A DNA stretch of 51,444 nucleotides from Thermodesulfobacteriota bacterium (GTDB lineage Bacteria; Desulfobacterota; WTBG01; CAIYCZ01; CAIRTM01): assembly GCA_028282925.1 (NCBI GenBank), contig JANQGV010000284.1, positions 1 to 51,444 on the forward strand. The letters run 5' to 3'. The position numbers and the translations under genes are program-made. The notes under the pieces are model-generated. The model made no database searches and was not told the origin of the DNA. It saw nothing but the letters and a program-made list of their open reading frames with translations. This document shows, piece by piece, positions 8,800 to 17,487 of the stretch (the stretch's first letter is position 1; each line of letters begins with the position of its first letter).

Positions 8800-9504
8800 T
8801 CACGTCGTTATGTACGACGAAATGTTTTTACCGGTCTGTGGTTTACTGAACACAAGACAGACATTGTTCATAAAACGTTTCAACTGCACGGCATTGACAA
8901 TCGTGTCGTACAGTTTGCCGAACGGACACAGCAGTGCAAACCGGTGCAAATAGCCCAAAGCAAACGACCAGTACCCGGCATCCCTGGCAACAAAACCGGC
9001 ATCGGTAAACAGTCTTGTCAGCATACCGATATCATTAAAAGCATACACGGTTTCAACGGCATCGGGCCCCTGGAAAATTTTATGAAACCAGAAGGGCGTA
9101 TGCTTTGCCAGTCTGCATTCAGGCGCTGTCGGGTTCGGAACCGTAAGGACGCACATCCCGCCCGGCTTTGCCACCCTGTAAAGCTCCCTTACCGCCGACG
9201 ACACATCGCCGACATGTTCAAGCACATAGTTGGAGAAAACCGCATCATAGCTGTCCGTCTGCACCATGTCCATCGACTCCACCGAGCAATGGAAGCATTC
9301 ACCGGTAAACGGTTCATCTATCACATGCCGTACAATATCTACCCTGTCACAGACAAACGGCTTTTCCCCCCTCAAGAGCTCTTTTTCTATGACCGTGCTT
9401 TTCCCGCTGCCCACATTCAGCAGCTTCGCCGGTTTACCGTCCGGGATTTGCCTGAGATATGCCCTGAGCACCTCTATCATATACTGTTCAGCAGGTGTCT
9501 GCAT
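8800..9504 (-). CDS. Class I SAM-dependent methyltransferase
   Basis: A 234-residue Rossmann-type methyltransferase. Motif I is LLNVGSGKST (about residues 28-37), followed by an acidic CDRVDI strand, then AVFSNYVLEHV and KPGGMCVLTVPNP, as in the Methyltransf_11 family. It is cytoplasmic with no membrane segment. Its position between a GT4 gene (3 bp upstream) and the glycosidase suggests methylation of a sugar in the repeat unit or capping of the chain. The substrate is not readable from sequence. Confidence 0.85.
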   Translation of the reverse strand: MQTPAEQYMIEVLRAYLRQIPDGKPAKLLNVGSGKSTVIEKELLRGEKPFVCDRVDIVRHVIDEPFTGECFHCSVESMDMVQTDSYDAVFSNYVLEHVGDVSSAVRELYRVAKPGGMCVLTVPNPTAPECRLAKHTPFWFHKIFQGPDAVETVYAFNDIGMLTRLFTDAGFVARDAGYWSFALGYLHRFALLCPFGKLYDTIVNAVQLKRFMNNVCLVFSKPQTGKNISSYITT

Positions 9505-9507
9505 GTT

Positions 9508-10722
9508 CTAGCGCAGCGCCTCCCGGTATACGGCCATGAGCTTCTCGTAATGTGTTTCGGCATTCAATTCGGTCTCCACAAATGCCCGGGCGTTTTTTCC
9601 CATGGCAGCCACCGCATCCGGGTTACCGAGCAGCTCCTCAAGCGCCGCCCGCAATTCGCCCACATTGCCGGGCGTAAAGGTCAGACCCGTTTTCCGGTCC
9701 ACCACCATTTCAGGAATACCCCCGATCCGCGACCCTACGACCGGTTTTCCCATGGCAAAAGCTTCCATCACGGCAAACGGATAATTCTCATACCACTCCG
9801 ACGGCACAACAATAATCATCGCTTCCCGGAGGATCTTCTGCAACGCTTCTCCCTGCAGGTACCCTAGGAAATGCGCATTTTTTATACTTTCCCGCTCGGC
9901 CGTTGCCCTCAGATCTTCCTTCAACGGCCCGTCACCGGCTACATTCAGTTGTACGTCCAGCCCTTTAACCGCCTGCAAAAGAGTTTCAACACCTTTTTCC
10001 CGGGAAAGGCGTCCGAAATAGACAATGGTGTTTTGCCGACCTTCATAACTGGGTTCATGTTTTTTTAAATCTATAAAGTAGTGCAGCAGCTTGATCTCGT
10101 ACTTAAAACCCATTGCATGAAACGTCTCTTTCAAAAACCTGCTGGGACTGATAAACACGTCCACCAGGCGGTAGATGTCCAGCAGGTTATTGTGCAAATA
10201 CATTTCAAGGGTATTGAGCATACTTTTGCTGCGTGATCCCTTCACACATTTTCGCCGCAGGCACTGCATGTACGCGCCCCCTCTGCAGTCTTCGCAGACG
10301 GCTCCCCCGGCAAGCATGGAGTAGGATGCACATACGATCTTATAGTCATGCAGGGTCCACACAACCGGAATATCATATTTTTTGAAGCTGTGTAGTATTG
10401 AGGGTGAGAGTTGATGATGAATATTATGCAGGTGGGCGATATCCGGCTTCTCGTTGAGAATGATTGTTTCAATATTTTTTCGGGCTTCCCGGGAATAAAG
10501 GATGTTGCCGGAATACTTGAGCCGATGCCGCATATCGGCCCGGGCGTAATCGACCTCTTCCACAAAACAGTCTGCATATTCGCTGGGCTCATTTTCCGGA
10601 TGATGCATGGAAAAAAAAACCGGCTTATGGCCTTTGGATGCGAGCAGATCGGCCGTTTCGAAAAACGATGTTTCCGACCCCCCTTTTTTATAGAAGAATT
10701 TGTTGACCAGAAGTACTTTCAT
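9508..10722 (-). CDS. GT4 family glycosyltransferase with Cys-rich insertion
   Basis: The ORF track begins at 10782, but the ATG at 10722 (MKVLLVNKFFYKKGGSE) matches GT4 N-termini and lies 2 bp after the upstream stop, so I take about 404 residues. The glycine loop KKGGSE, LHNIHH and WTLHDYKIVC mark the acceptor domain. Residues about 144-160 carry CEDCRGGAYMQCLRRKC, a four-Cys insertion found in a GT4 subgroup and possibly metal-binding. VYFGRLSREKG and ENYPFAVMEA (EX7E) define the donor domain. It should transfer a nucleotide-activated sugar at the inner membrane. Sugar identity is unknown. Confidence 0.88.
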   Translation of the reverse strand: MKVLLVNKFFYKKGGSETSFFETADLLASKGHKPVFFSMHHPENEPSEYADCFVEEVDYARADMRHRLKYSGNILYSREARKNIETIILNEKPDIAHLHNIHHQLSPSILHSFKKYDIPVVWTLHDYKIVCASYSMLAGGAVCEDCRGGAYMQCLRRKCVKGSRSKSMLNTLEMYLHNNLLDIYRLVDVFISPSRFLKETFHAMGFKYEIKLLHYFIDLKKHEPSYEGRQNTIVYFGRLSREKGVETLLQAVKGLDVQLNVAGDGPLKEDLRATAERESIKNAHFLGYLQGEALQKILREAMIIVVPSEWYENYPFAVMEAFAMGKPVVGSRIGGIPEMVVDRKTGLTFTPGNVGELRAALEELLGNPDAVAAMGKNARAFVETELNAETHYEKLMAVYREALR

Positions 10723-10724
10723 CG

Positions 10725-11801
10725 TTACTGGGCCAGCGCCTTTCTGTACACCTGCTCGGTTTTGGCTGCAATTGAGCGCCATGAAAGAATCCCGTCCGTC
10801 ATGGAGGAAATATTCGCGGCCATCGTGCTGCGCAACTCACTGCTCTTCAAGATCTCGACAAGAGCTTCGGCCAGCTTTTCCGAATCTCCGGGAGGAACCA
10901 CAAATCCCGTCTCGCCGTGCTTGACAACCTCGGAAATACTGCCCACATCGGTTGCCACAACCGGCTTTTTAAAAGCGTAAGCCATGGCTACAATACCGCT
11001 TTGAGACCCATCGATATAGGGCAGGGCCACAACGGTGGCCTTGCGGAACAGGTCAGCCGCTTTTTCATTGGGAATATACTCGTTATAGACGGTGTAACGC
11101 CCTTTATCTGCCATTATTTTTTCATATTGGTCGAAATTTTCGCCGGTTCCGGCGATTATTATAGTAATATCCGGAATTTTCGCCGAAATCAGGGGTTCCG
11201 CCTCAATCAAATACCGCAACCCCTTATACGGCCAGATCCGCCCGAAAAACAGAATTGTTGTCTCTTCTTCCACCATATCCTGCTTACCATAGCCGGTGTA
11301 AAAGGTGAGGGCGCCGTGGGGGACAACCGCCAGCCGGTTTTCGTCAAAACGGTAGCGTTTCAAGAGGTCCTCCCGCAGTCGTTCTCCGTGAACGATCAGG
11401 CACGCGGAGTGTTTGACCGGATAGTCCCGTAACGGCATTCTCCGGGTCAGGGCATCGCCGGTATGGGGTGTAATATCGTGTATTGTGGAAACCAGGCAGT
11501 AACGCTTATTGAGCACAGGCAGGCACATATTAAACCAGGGGTGTCCTGCTATCAAATGAACGACATCCGGCTTGATCTGTGCAATCCGTCTGAAAACACG
11601 CCAGACCATGGCGATATTGCTTGGGTACCTGATACGCGGACACCGGAACAGGTCCAGGTCCACCCTTTCCGACACCTGCGGTGGATAGTCGCAGGCCAGT
11701 TTTTCGGGCAACAGTAAATGAACGCTATCTTCTCTGGCAAGCGCATTGGCCAGTTGAATCGAATATTCAGGAAAATCAAATGAAAGCACAACAATAGTCA
11801 T
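10725..11801 (-). CDS. GT4 family glycosyltransferase
   Basis: A 358-residue GT-B enzyme. The N-terminal domain is short (MTIVVLSFDFPEYSIQLA), HLIAGHPWFN and STIHDITPH follow, then the donor domain with LFFGRIWPYKG and LPYIDGSQSGIVAMAYA. This belongs to the GT4 subgroup that has a QSG motif in place of the first Glu of EX7E. PVVATDVGSISE and TGFVVPPGD are typical donor-site segments. It is cytosolic and part of the tightly packed glycosyltransferase run (24 bp from the next gene upstream). Donor and acceptor unknown. Confidence 0.86.
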   Translation of the reverse strand: MTIVVLSFDFPEYSIQLANALAREDSVHLLLPEKLACDYPPQVSERVDLDLFRCPRIRYPSNIAMVWRVFRRIAQIKPDVVHLIAGHPWFNMCLPVLNKRYCLVSTIHDITPHTGDALTRRMPLRDYPVKHSACLIVHGERLREDLLKRYRFDENRLAVVPHGALTFYTGYGKQDMVEEETTILFFGRIWPYKGLRYLIEAEPLISAKIPDITIIIAGTGENFDQYEKIMADKGRYTVYNEYIPNEKAADLFRKATVVALPYIDGSQSGIVAMAYAFKKPVVATDVGSISEVVKHGETGFVVPPGDSEKLAEALVEILKSSELRSTMAANISSMTDGILSWRSIAAKTEQVYRKALAQ

Positions 11802-11825
11802 AGAGTGCCTCGTACAACCCTGGCC

Positions 11826-13040
11826 TCAGTGTGCGGCAAGACCACGGTAAAAATCCTGGAGTTTTCCGGCAATACCGGTCCATGCAAAACGGCTCTCAAC
11901 AAAGCTTCTGGCAGCAGCCGCAAGGCGCTGCCGACGTTGCCGGTCTGAAAGCAGATCAATAACCTGCCGGGCAAAGAGTTCCGGGGTATCCGCAATCAAA
12001 AGGTGTTCATTATGCCTGCAGTGCAGGCCCTCGCACCCGACGGTGGTACTCACAACCGGACGCCCCAGTGCCATGGCCTCCAGTATTTTCAAGCGCGTTC
12101 CGCCTCCGGACCGAAGAGGAGTTACAACAACACCGCATTTTTTATATCGGCATTGTATGTCCTGAACATAACCGGTTACGGTTATTCCCGAAACCGATGC
12201 AAGCCTTTGCACCTCATCAACCGGACTTCCGCCCGCAATGGTAAACACACAATCCGGCACTTCCTGCCGGATCAGGGGAAATATTTCCTGCGCAAACCAG
12301 ACAACTGCATCAATATTGGGTTCATAATCCATTTTCCCCATAAAAAGCAGATGTGGGGCACTCTCCGGCTCTTCCAGCGGCACATACCCTTCGGTATCCA
12401 CACCGTTTGGGACGACCTCTACCGGCAAACCGCTGTTTTTTTCAAGCAGCGCCCGGCGGTCGTCCGGTGAGGTAACAACACAGGCGTCAAAGCGTTCGGC
12501 AATACGTGCTTCATAACGCTCCATGGGAAGCCAGTTGAGAAAATGCCGGATCTTTCGGTAGGGGTTCCTTTCGGTTTTAAACATGCGCCGATACTGCAAA
12601 AAACCGACATTATGAAACGTCAGCACGGTTTTCGCGGTACTCTGCCCCGCAACAGCCCTGATATACGGCGCCATAATGGAATGTTCAATCTGAATGATAT
12701 CATAGTGGCGTAATGCCGTATAATCGCCTATTTTGGCCAGCATATGTCCACTGTCGACAAAATAGCTGTCAAGCGGTCTTCCCGACAGCAAATGCGGAAT
12801 CAGCCTGATTGCATGACGCGGCTTGGAACGCTTCGGCACGCCCACCGCCTCGGCTCGGGAACACCACAGCAGCACCTCGGGTAACATTTGCCGCTCCTGC
12901 TCTGAAAAAACCAGGCTGAGCAATGACAGTGTGTTGGTTCGCGCCAGGGATCTCATAAGATGATAATTTCTGATGCGCTCGCCGCTGTCGGGCGGATACG
13001 GCATGGTATTTGAGATAATCAATATGTTCAAAGGTTCCAT
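11826..13040 (-). CDS. GT4 family glycosyltransferase
   Basis: I choose the ATG at 13040 (MEPLNILIISNTMPYPPDSG) over the ORF-track start at 13085, because it begins one base after the upstream stop codon and removes a non-homologous extension; this gives about 404 residues. PYPPDSGERIRNYHL is the typical N-terminal loop, VVPNGVD and FMGKMDYEPN open the donor domain, and RSGGGTRLKILEAMA is the signature of the subgroup that includes many exopolysaccharide glycosyltransferases. Cytoplasmic. It probably adds one sugar to the lipid-linked repeat unit. Confidence 0.87.
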   Translation of the reverse strand: MEPLNILIISNTMPYPPDSGERIRNYHLMRSLARTNTLSLLSLVFSEQERQMLPEVLLWCSRAEAVGVPKRSKPRHAIRLIPHLLSGRPLDSYFVDSGHMLAKIGDYTALRHYDIIQIEHSIMAPYIRAVAGQSTAKTVLTFHNVGFLQYRRMFKTERNPYRKIRHFLNWLPMERYEARIAERFDACVVTSPDDRRALLEKNSGLPVEVVPNGVDTEGYVPLEEPESAPHLLFMGKMDYEPNIDAVVWFAQEIFPLIRQEVPDCVFTIAGGSPVDEVQRLASVSGITVTGYVQDIQCRYKKCGVVVTPLRSGGGTRLKILEAMALGRPVVSTTVGCEGLHCRHNEHLLIADTPELFARQVIDLLSDRQRRQRLAAAARSFVESRFAWTGIAGKLQDFYRGLAAH

Positions 13041-13041
13041 A

Positions 13042-14283
13042 TTATGCCGCTGGTTGTGCTGTGCCGCCGGCCTGACGCACCGCATTCACTAAACAGTTCT
13101 CTAATTGATCCACGATACCTTCATGGGTATAGGATGCCCGCACCTGCGTAATACCGTTTGCGCTTATCTGTTCGTACAGACCGGGCGCGTCGATCAGTTC
13201 AAGAATCGCCTGTGCCAGCTCCGCAGGGTTATCCGCTGCAACGAGCATACCGGTTTGGGCGTGAACAATTCGTTCCGGTATACCGCCGATCCGTGATCCC
13301 ACCACCGGCACCCCCTGGGACTGGGCCTCGATAATCACCGAAGGCGACGGATCATCCCATAGCGACGGAACCAGCAGAATGTCATTGGCCCGCATTTCTT
13401 CCAGAATGCGATCCGGAGCAACGTTCCCTCGGAACCGAACCTGTTCCGAAACCCCGAGGTCTGCGGCAAGGGACTCCAGTTCCCGTATATATTCTGTATC
13501 ACCGTCCCCCATGATTTCCAGCGTAACCCCCTGCACTCCCATGGATGAAACCAGTTGATGAACGGCCGTAACAGCATGGTGCACGCCCTTCATTCGGGTT
13601 ATGCGACCCAGGTACAGAAGCTTCAGCGATCCTTCTTTGGTGGGGCCCGTTTTTTTCGGCCCCTCCTGTATCAGTGCCGAGGGTACGCCGCGGGGCGGAA
13701 TAACGCTTACCTGCTCGTCTGAAAACCCCACCTCCAAATGTTTCTTCTTCATCGCCGTACTCACGGCAATGATATTGTTGAATACGGGGTCGCTGCGCCT
13801 GAAGAATCCGAAAATACACTTTCGGTACAAGCGTTTCATGACGCTTGGTTGCAAAACACAGTCCCGCATATATTCCGCATATACATATGTGCCGATATGA
13901 TGCACGATCGGAATAGAGAGCGCTGCTATCGCTTTGAGTGTAAACAGCGATATGCCGTTGGTCTGGCCCGCATACACAACATCGGGTTTGAGCCGTTCCA
14001 CTCTGTTTCGGGCTATGCCGTAATTGAGTCGTCCCCGCACGGCAAGTTTCCATTCCTGTTCCCTGCTTCCGAGCAGGCCCTGTTGTGCCATATCTACATA
14101 GTGCAACACCCGAAAAATGCCGCCCTCGCTGAAGGAGGCACCACCAGCCGTGCCGTACCGGCTCGTCAGAACCGAAAGCCGGTGTCCTCTTCGCTGCAGT
14201 TCATCACCGATAAACTTGCACCGGATTTCATGTCCGCCTTTATGGTACGGCGGAAACAGATCTGATAAAAGGACTATATGCAC
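13042..14283 (-). CDS. GT4 family glycosyltransferase
   Basis: A 413-residue GT-B glycosyltransferase. It opens with LLSDLFPPYHKGGHEI, the usual GT4 acceptor-domain loop. VIPPRGVP and LYLGRITRMKG start the donor domain, and DDPSPSVIIEA is a D-x7-E variant of the EX7E signature, seen in a minority of GT4 members. PVVGSRIGGIPE follows. It ends one base before the next gene, implying co-translation. A 114-bp gap separates it from the flippase gene upstream. Substrates unknown. Confidence 0.87.
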   Translation of the reverse strand: MHIVLLSDLFPPYHKGGHEIRCKFIGDELQRRGHRLSVLTSRYGTAGGASFSEGGIFRVLHYVDMAQQGLLGSREQEWKLAVRGRLNYGIARNRVERLKPDVVYAGQTNGISLFTLKAIAALSIPIVHHIGTYVYAEYMRDCVLQPSVMKRLYRKCIFGFFRRSDPVFNNIIAVSTAMKKKHLEVGFSDEQVSVIPPRGVPSALIQEGPKKTGPTKEGSLKLLYLGRITRMKGVHHAVTAVHQLVSSMGVQGVTLEIMGDGDTEYIRELESLAADLGVSEQVRFRGNVAPDRILEEMRANDILLVPSLWDDPSPSVIIEAQSQGVPVVGSRIGGIPERIVHAQTGMLVAADNPAELAQAILELIDAPGLYEQISANGITQVRASYTHEGIVDQLENCLVNAVRQAGGTAQPAA

Positions 14284-14397
14284 AGTAGTTGTTTCTTTCC
14301 TGCAAACCCACCCGGGAAGCCGGTTCAGACCTTTGCGGCTGAGGCCGAATGGTGTTGCACAAAAGCCTGTTAACCCGCGGGGGCATCATTCTTTCAT

Positions 14398-15831
14398 TCA
14401 GCCCGCGTCCCTGCGCAGGGCCGGCGTAAAATCGTTTTTATAAATAACATTGCTCCACCAGCTCAGCACAACATACAAACCAAGAACGGTAATCTTCAGC
14501 AGTAGGAAATCACTTCCCAGCAGCACAAATCCGCCGCAGCAGACCAAAAATACCAGCAGCGGCTTTACATATGCCGTAATACTGACGGCAATTCCCCTGC
14601 TCTTCAGATAAAATACCAGAAAAGGATGTGCGGCACAATTGGAGATAACCGTGGCATACACCGCCCCCAAAAACCCGAACCGTGGAATCATGACCAGGTT
14701 GCCGATCACATTAATTATTGTTACAAAACAGTTGACGATCACCGGCGGGGTCGGATGCCCGGCTGCAACCAGGGAGGTCCCGAACATGTTACCGATCAAC
14801 CCGATAGCCAGGCTGAACATGAGCAGTGAAAAAGCCGAAGCGCTCTCAAGATAATCAACGGTAAAGATGATGGTGATGATTTCCTTTTGAAACAGAAAAG
14901 CTCCCAGTGCACAAAACAGCGTAATAAAGGTAACCAGCCTGACCGAGTTGTTTAAAAGCGCTTCCGATTTTTCCGGTTTCTGCTTGGAAAACATTTGCGC
15001 CATATGTGGAAAAAAAACCGACCGGAAGGAGTCATACAGTTGCCGGGAGCTGGTGGGTATTCTGTCGGCGACCTCGTACAGGGCCAGCCCCATAGGGCTC
15101 ATCATGGCGCCGATCATAAAGCGGTCTATTTTGGTAAACGTAAAATTAAGCATCCTGTTGAATCCCAGCGGCAAGCTGAAACTGAACATGTCTTTAAACA
15201 GTTTGCCGTCGAACCTCAAACCAGGGCTGACCGGAATAGAGCTGAGTTGATAAAGGACTGCACCACCCAATGCCGCAATCCGCGCCCACAGCAGGCCCTG
15301 AATACCGAAACCCAAAAGAACCACGAACACCACCATGAGCACCAGGTATCCTCCGGCCATGAGCACCTGGGCCTGAGCCATACGCTTGTAACGATGAAAG
15401 CCCTGCAATATCGATATGAACAGGGCATAAAAGCTTTCACAAAAAAAAAGCAGGGGGAGATACACATAGAGCGCGGACAACACAGGCGAATCAAAAAGAC
15501 CGGTCACGGCGGGTTTACACGCCAGGATGATTCCTGAGAGCAGCAATACGATTCCGACCTTGTAACAGATGATGGTATGTACGGTTTTCTTTTGGAGTGT
15601 CTCAGGATTGCCGACAATATATTTTGTAACCGTGGTATGGGTACCGAAATCACCCAGCAGCACAAAGAACAGTGATATGACCTGCATAAGCATGTATGTT
15701 CCGAATGCATCCTTCGAAACATACCGTACCGCCAGCATTATGGAAAAAAAACTCAGGACCATAGCAGTAAACGTACCTGCTCCGGTGAACGCAATACCCC
15801 GTAAAAATCCGGCAAGGATGCTTTTATTCAT
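14398..15831 (-). CDS. Wzx-like polysaccharide flippase (MOP family)
   Basis: A 477-residue integral membrane protein with about 12-14 hydrophobic segments spread over its length. The N-terminal pattern (FTGAGTFTAMVLSFFSIML, then VSKDAFGTYML) is characteristic of polysaccharide-type transporters in the MOP superfamily. It should flip undecaprenyl-linked repeat units across the inner membrane. Its ATG overlaps the end of the ligase/polymerase gene by 8 nt, so the two are translationally coupled. With Wza- and Wzc-like proteins and several glycosyltransferases in the same operon, a Wzx/Wzy-type pathway is the most economical reading. Confidence 0.87.
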   Translation of the reverse strand: MNKSILAGFLRGIAFTGAGTFTAMVLSFFSIMLAVRYVSKDAFGTYMLMQVISLFFVLLGDFGTHTTVTKYIVGNPETLQKKTVHTIICYKVGIVLLLSGIILACKPAVTGLFDSPVLSALYVYLPLLFFCESFYALFISILQGFHRYKRMAQAQVLMAGGYLVLMVVFVVLLGFGIQGLLWARIAALGGAVLYQLSSIPVSPGLRFDGKLFKDMFSFSLPLGFNRMLNFTFTKIDRFMIGAMMSPMGLALYEVADRIPTSSRQLYDSFRSVFFPHMAQMFSKQKPEKSEALLNNSVRLVTFITLFCALGAFLFQKEIITIIFTVDYLESASAFSLLMFSLAIGLIGNMFGTSLVAAGHPTPPVIVNCFVTIINVIGNLVMIPRFGFLGAVYATVISNCAAHPFLVFYLKSRGIAVSITAYVKPLLVFLVCCGGFVLLGSDFLLLKITVLGLYVVLSWWSNVIYKNDFTPALRRDAG

Positions 15832-17305
15832 TAATCATGTGTGTTTCACTCTTATGCAATCTGATAATAGCTTCATTCAGTCCGAACATTGTAGCGATTA
15901 TAACAATAGAGTACCATTGCAGAAATATAGGGTTGATAATGACGGCGATCATGATCCCGGTTGCGCTCAGTGAAAACCCCACCAGAGCGGTCTTAAGCGC
16001 ATGATCATCAACCCGCTTCCAATAGAGGACCCCCCGAACCAGAGACAGGATAAAAAAGCAGAGATAGGCTGCCAGCCCCAAAAAGCCCGTTTTAAGCGTG
16101 ATGCCGTAATAGCCGTTATGGATATAACGCGTCAGATCATCCCTGGGCTTGATGTAATACGGCCTGTATTCATTCCCCAAGCCGATACCGATCAGAGGAT
16201 GATCTTTAATGCTTTCAGCGGCATAGAAGTGCTCCATTTTGCGCCATTTAATAGTGGCGCTGTGCATGATCCGCTCTGCATCGTAGAGAGACTCAACTCT
16301 GGCGGCCACCGCCTGGATAAACCCGTCGACTTTATCAGAGCGCAACACACCGAACTGTACGGCAAGCACCAGCAACGCCAGGAAAACAACACCCACAACG
16401 ATCATCCGGGCCTTTTGCAGAATTGTTGATGAGCAGACAAGAATAACCAGGCAGAAAAGAATCGTTACCCAGTAGCTGCGGTTAAATGTGAGCAGGATGG
16501 CTCCGCCGAATGTTATCAGGAAAAGATACCTATAGCTTTTTTGAAAGGATCCTTTACTCACCAGGAATATTTCGCACAAAACGGTGATCAACGACACATA
16601 CAGCAGCAATTGCCCGGGCGGAAGAATGCGGGTTGCTTGATAGGTGGTGCCGAATGTGCGGGCCGCCTCGACCCGGCCCGGCATGAGCTGGATCGACGGG
16701 CCGATAATCGCCTGAATGATCATTACGGCCGCGACAACCGTGGCAATGCCGAACATTACATTGAGTATAAATTTTATTGTTTTTTTATCCCGGACAAAGC
16801 TGGTTACAATAAAGAACATCAGGTAATAGGCAAAATGCCTGAATTCCCGCATTGCAATATTAAAATCAACGTCGTAGGCGTATACGGCCACCAGTGTCGA
16901 AGTCAGTGCAATGGCCAGGAACAGCAGCAACGGCACATCCGCAGGAGTGCGGGCAAGGTGGAAGTCTCTGGAGACAATGAGTTCGTAAACTATTTTCGCA
17001 ACCAGCAGGAGCAGAATGATATCGGTAAAATGAAGGCTGATGGTCCCGATGGTCAGGTACGGCAGACCTTCCTCAAAAACAATACTCGCGATAATACCGA
17101 TAATTACCAGAACACCAAGGGCGGGACGCATGCAGGAAGCCGCTATCAGCACGACCCCGATACCACCGGCAACAACCAGCCGGTAGTCGGCCAAAAGGAT
17201 TATCAGGCCGAGAACAATTCCAAGAACAACAGGTAGTGCGATGAGGTTATACTTGAGGTGGGATCCCGATACCGCGGAACCGTTTTTTTGTAAGGATATA
17301 TTCAC
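15824..17305 (-). CDS. O-antigen ligase/polymerase-like membrane protein (Wzy_C)
   Basis: A 493-residue multi-pass membrane protein. The signature is the periplasmic loop around residues 370-410 containing HPLIGIGLGNEY and YIHNGYYGITLKTG, which matches the conserved Wzy_C/O-antigen ligase domain (the HN pair in the loop). Hydrophobic segments flank it on both sides. It should either polymerise the repeat units (Wzy) or attach glycan to an acceptor (WaaL-like); the family does not distinguish these, but the neighbouring flippase and Wza/Wzc-like genes favour polymerase. It overlaps the flippase gene by 8 nt. Confidence 0.85.
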   Translation of the reverse strand: MNISLQKNGSAVSGSHLKYNLIALPVVLGIVLGLIILLADYRLVVAGGIGVVLIAASCMRPALGVLVIIGIIASIVFEEGLPYLTIGTISLHFTDIILLLLVAKIVYELIVSRDFHLARTPADVPLLLFLAIALTSTLVAVYAYDVDFNIAMREFRHFAYYLMFFIVTSFVRDKKTIKFILNVMFGIATVVAAVMIIQAIIGPSIQLMPGRVEAARTFGTTYQATRILPPGQLLLYVSLITVLCEIFLVSKGSFQKSYRYLFLITFGGAILLTFNRSYWVTILFCLVILVCSSTILQKARMIVVGVVFLALLVLAVQFGVLRSDKVDGFIQAVAARVESLYDAERIMHSATIKWRKMEHFYAAESIKDHPLIGIGLGNEYRPYYIKPRDDLTRYIHNGYYGITLKTGFLGLAAYLCFFILSLVRGVLYWKRVDDHALKTALVGFSLSATGIMIAVIINPIFLQWYSIVIIATMFGLNEAIIRLHKSETHMINE

Positions 17306-17487
17306 CGGTATATCTCCCGTTATGCAAAGCTACGTCGTCCGGGCAGAGGATGCAGCCTGTGATATAAAAACCATGGGTTTACACGTACACCGCAACACAC
17401 CAGGCTGTCGACGATAGCGTGCAGGTGCACAGGGGAGCAGTCCCCGCGAGTTATCTGCGAGCGCAAAGGGCTGGCCTGCCGGAACAG
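17306..17487. other. Intergenic gap with two small hairpins
   Basis: A 182-bp gap between the Wzc-like stop and the ligase/polymerase start. It contains GTGCAGGTGCAC (17419-17430) and GGGGAGCAGTCCCC (17432-17445), two adjacent short hairpins without a T-tract. They could attenuate or stabilise the downstream message, but this is not established. The ORF predicted across it on the minus strand (17330-17512) has no coding character. Confidence 0.4.

Noticed and set aside
8944-9867. 307-residue + strand ORF across the methyltransferase and GT4 genes
   Set aside because: It spans the antisense of two real genes; His- and Arg-rich shadow composition.
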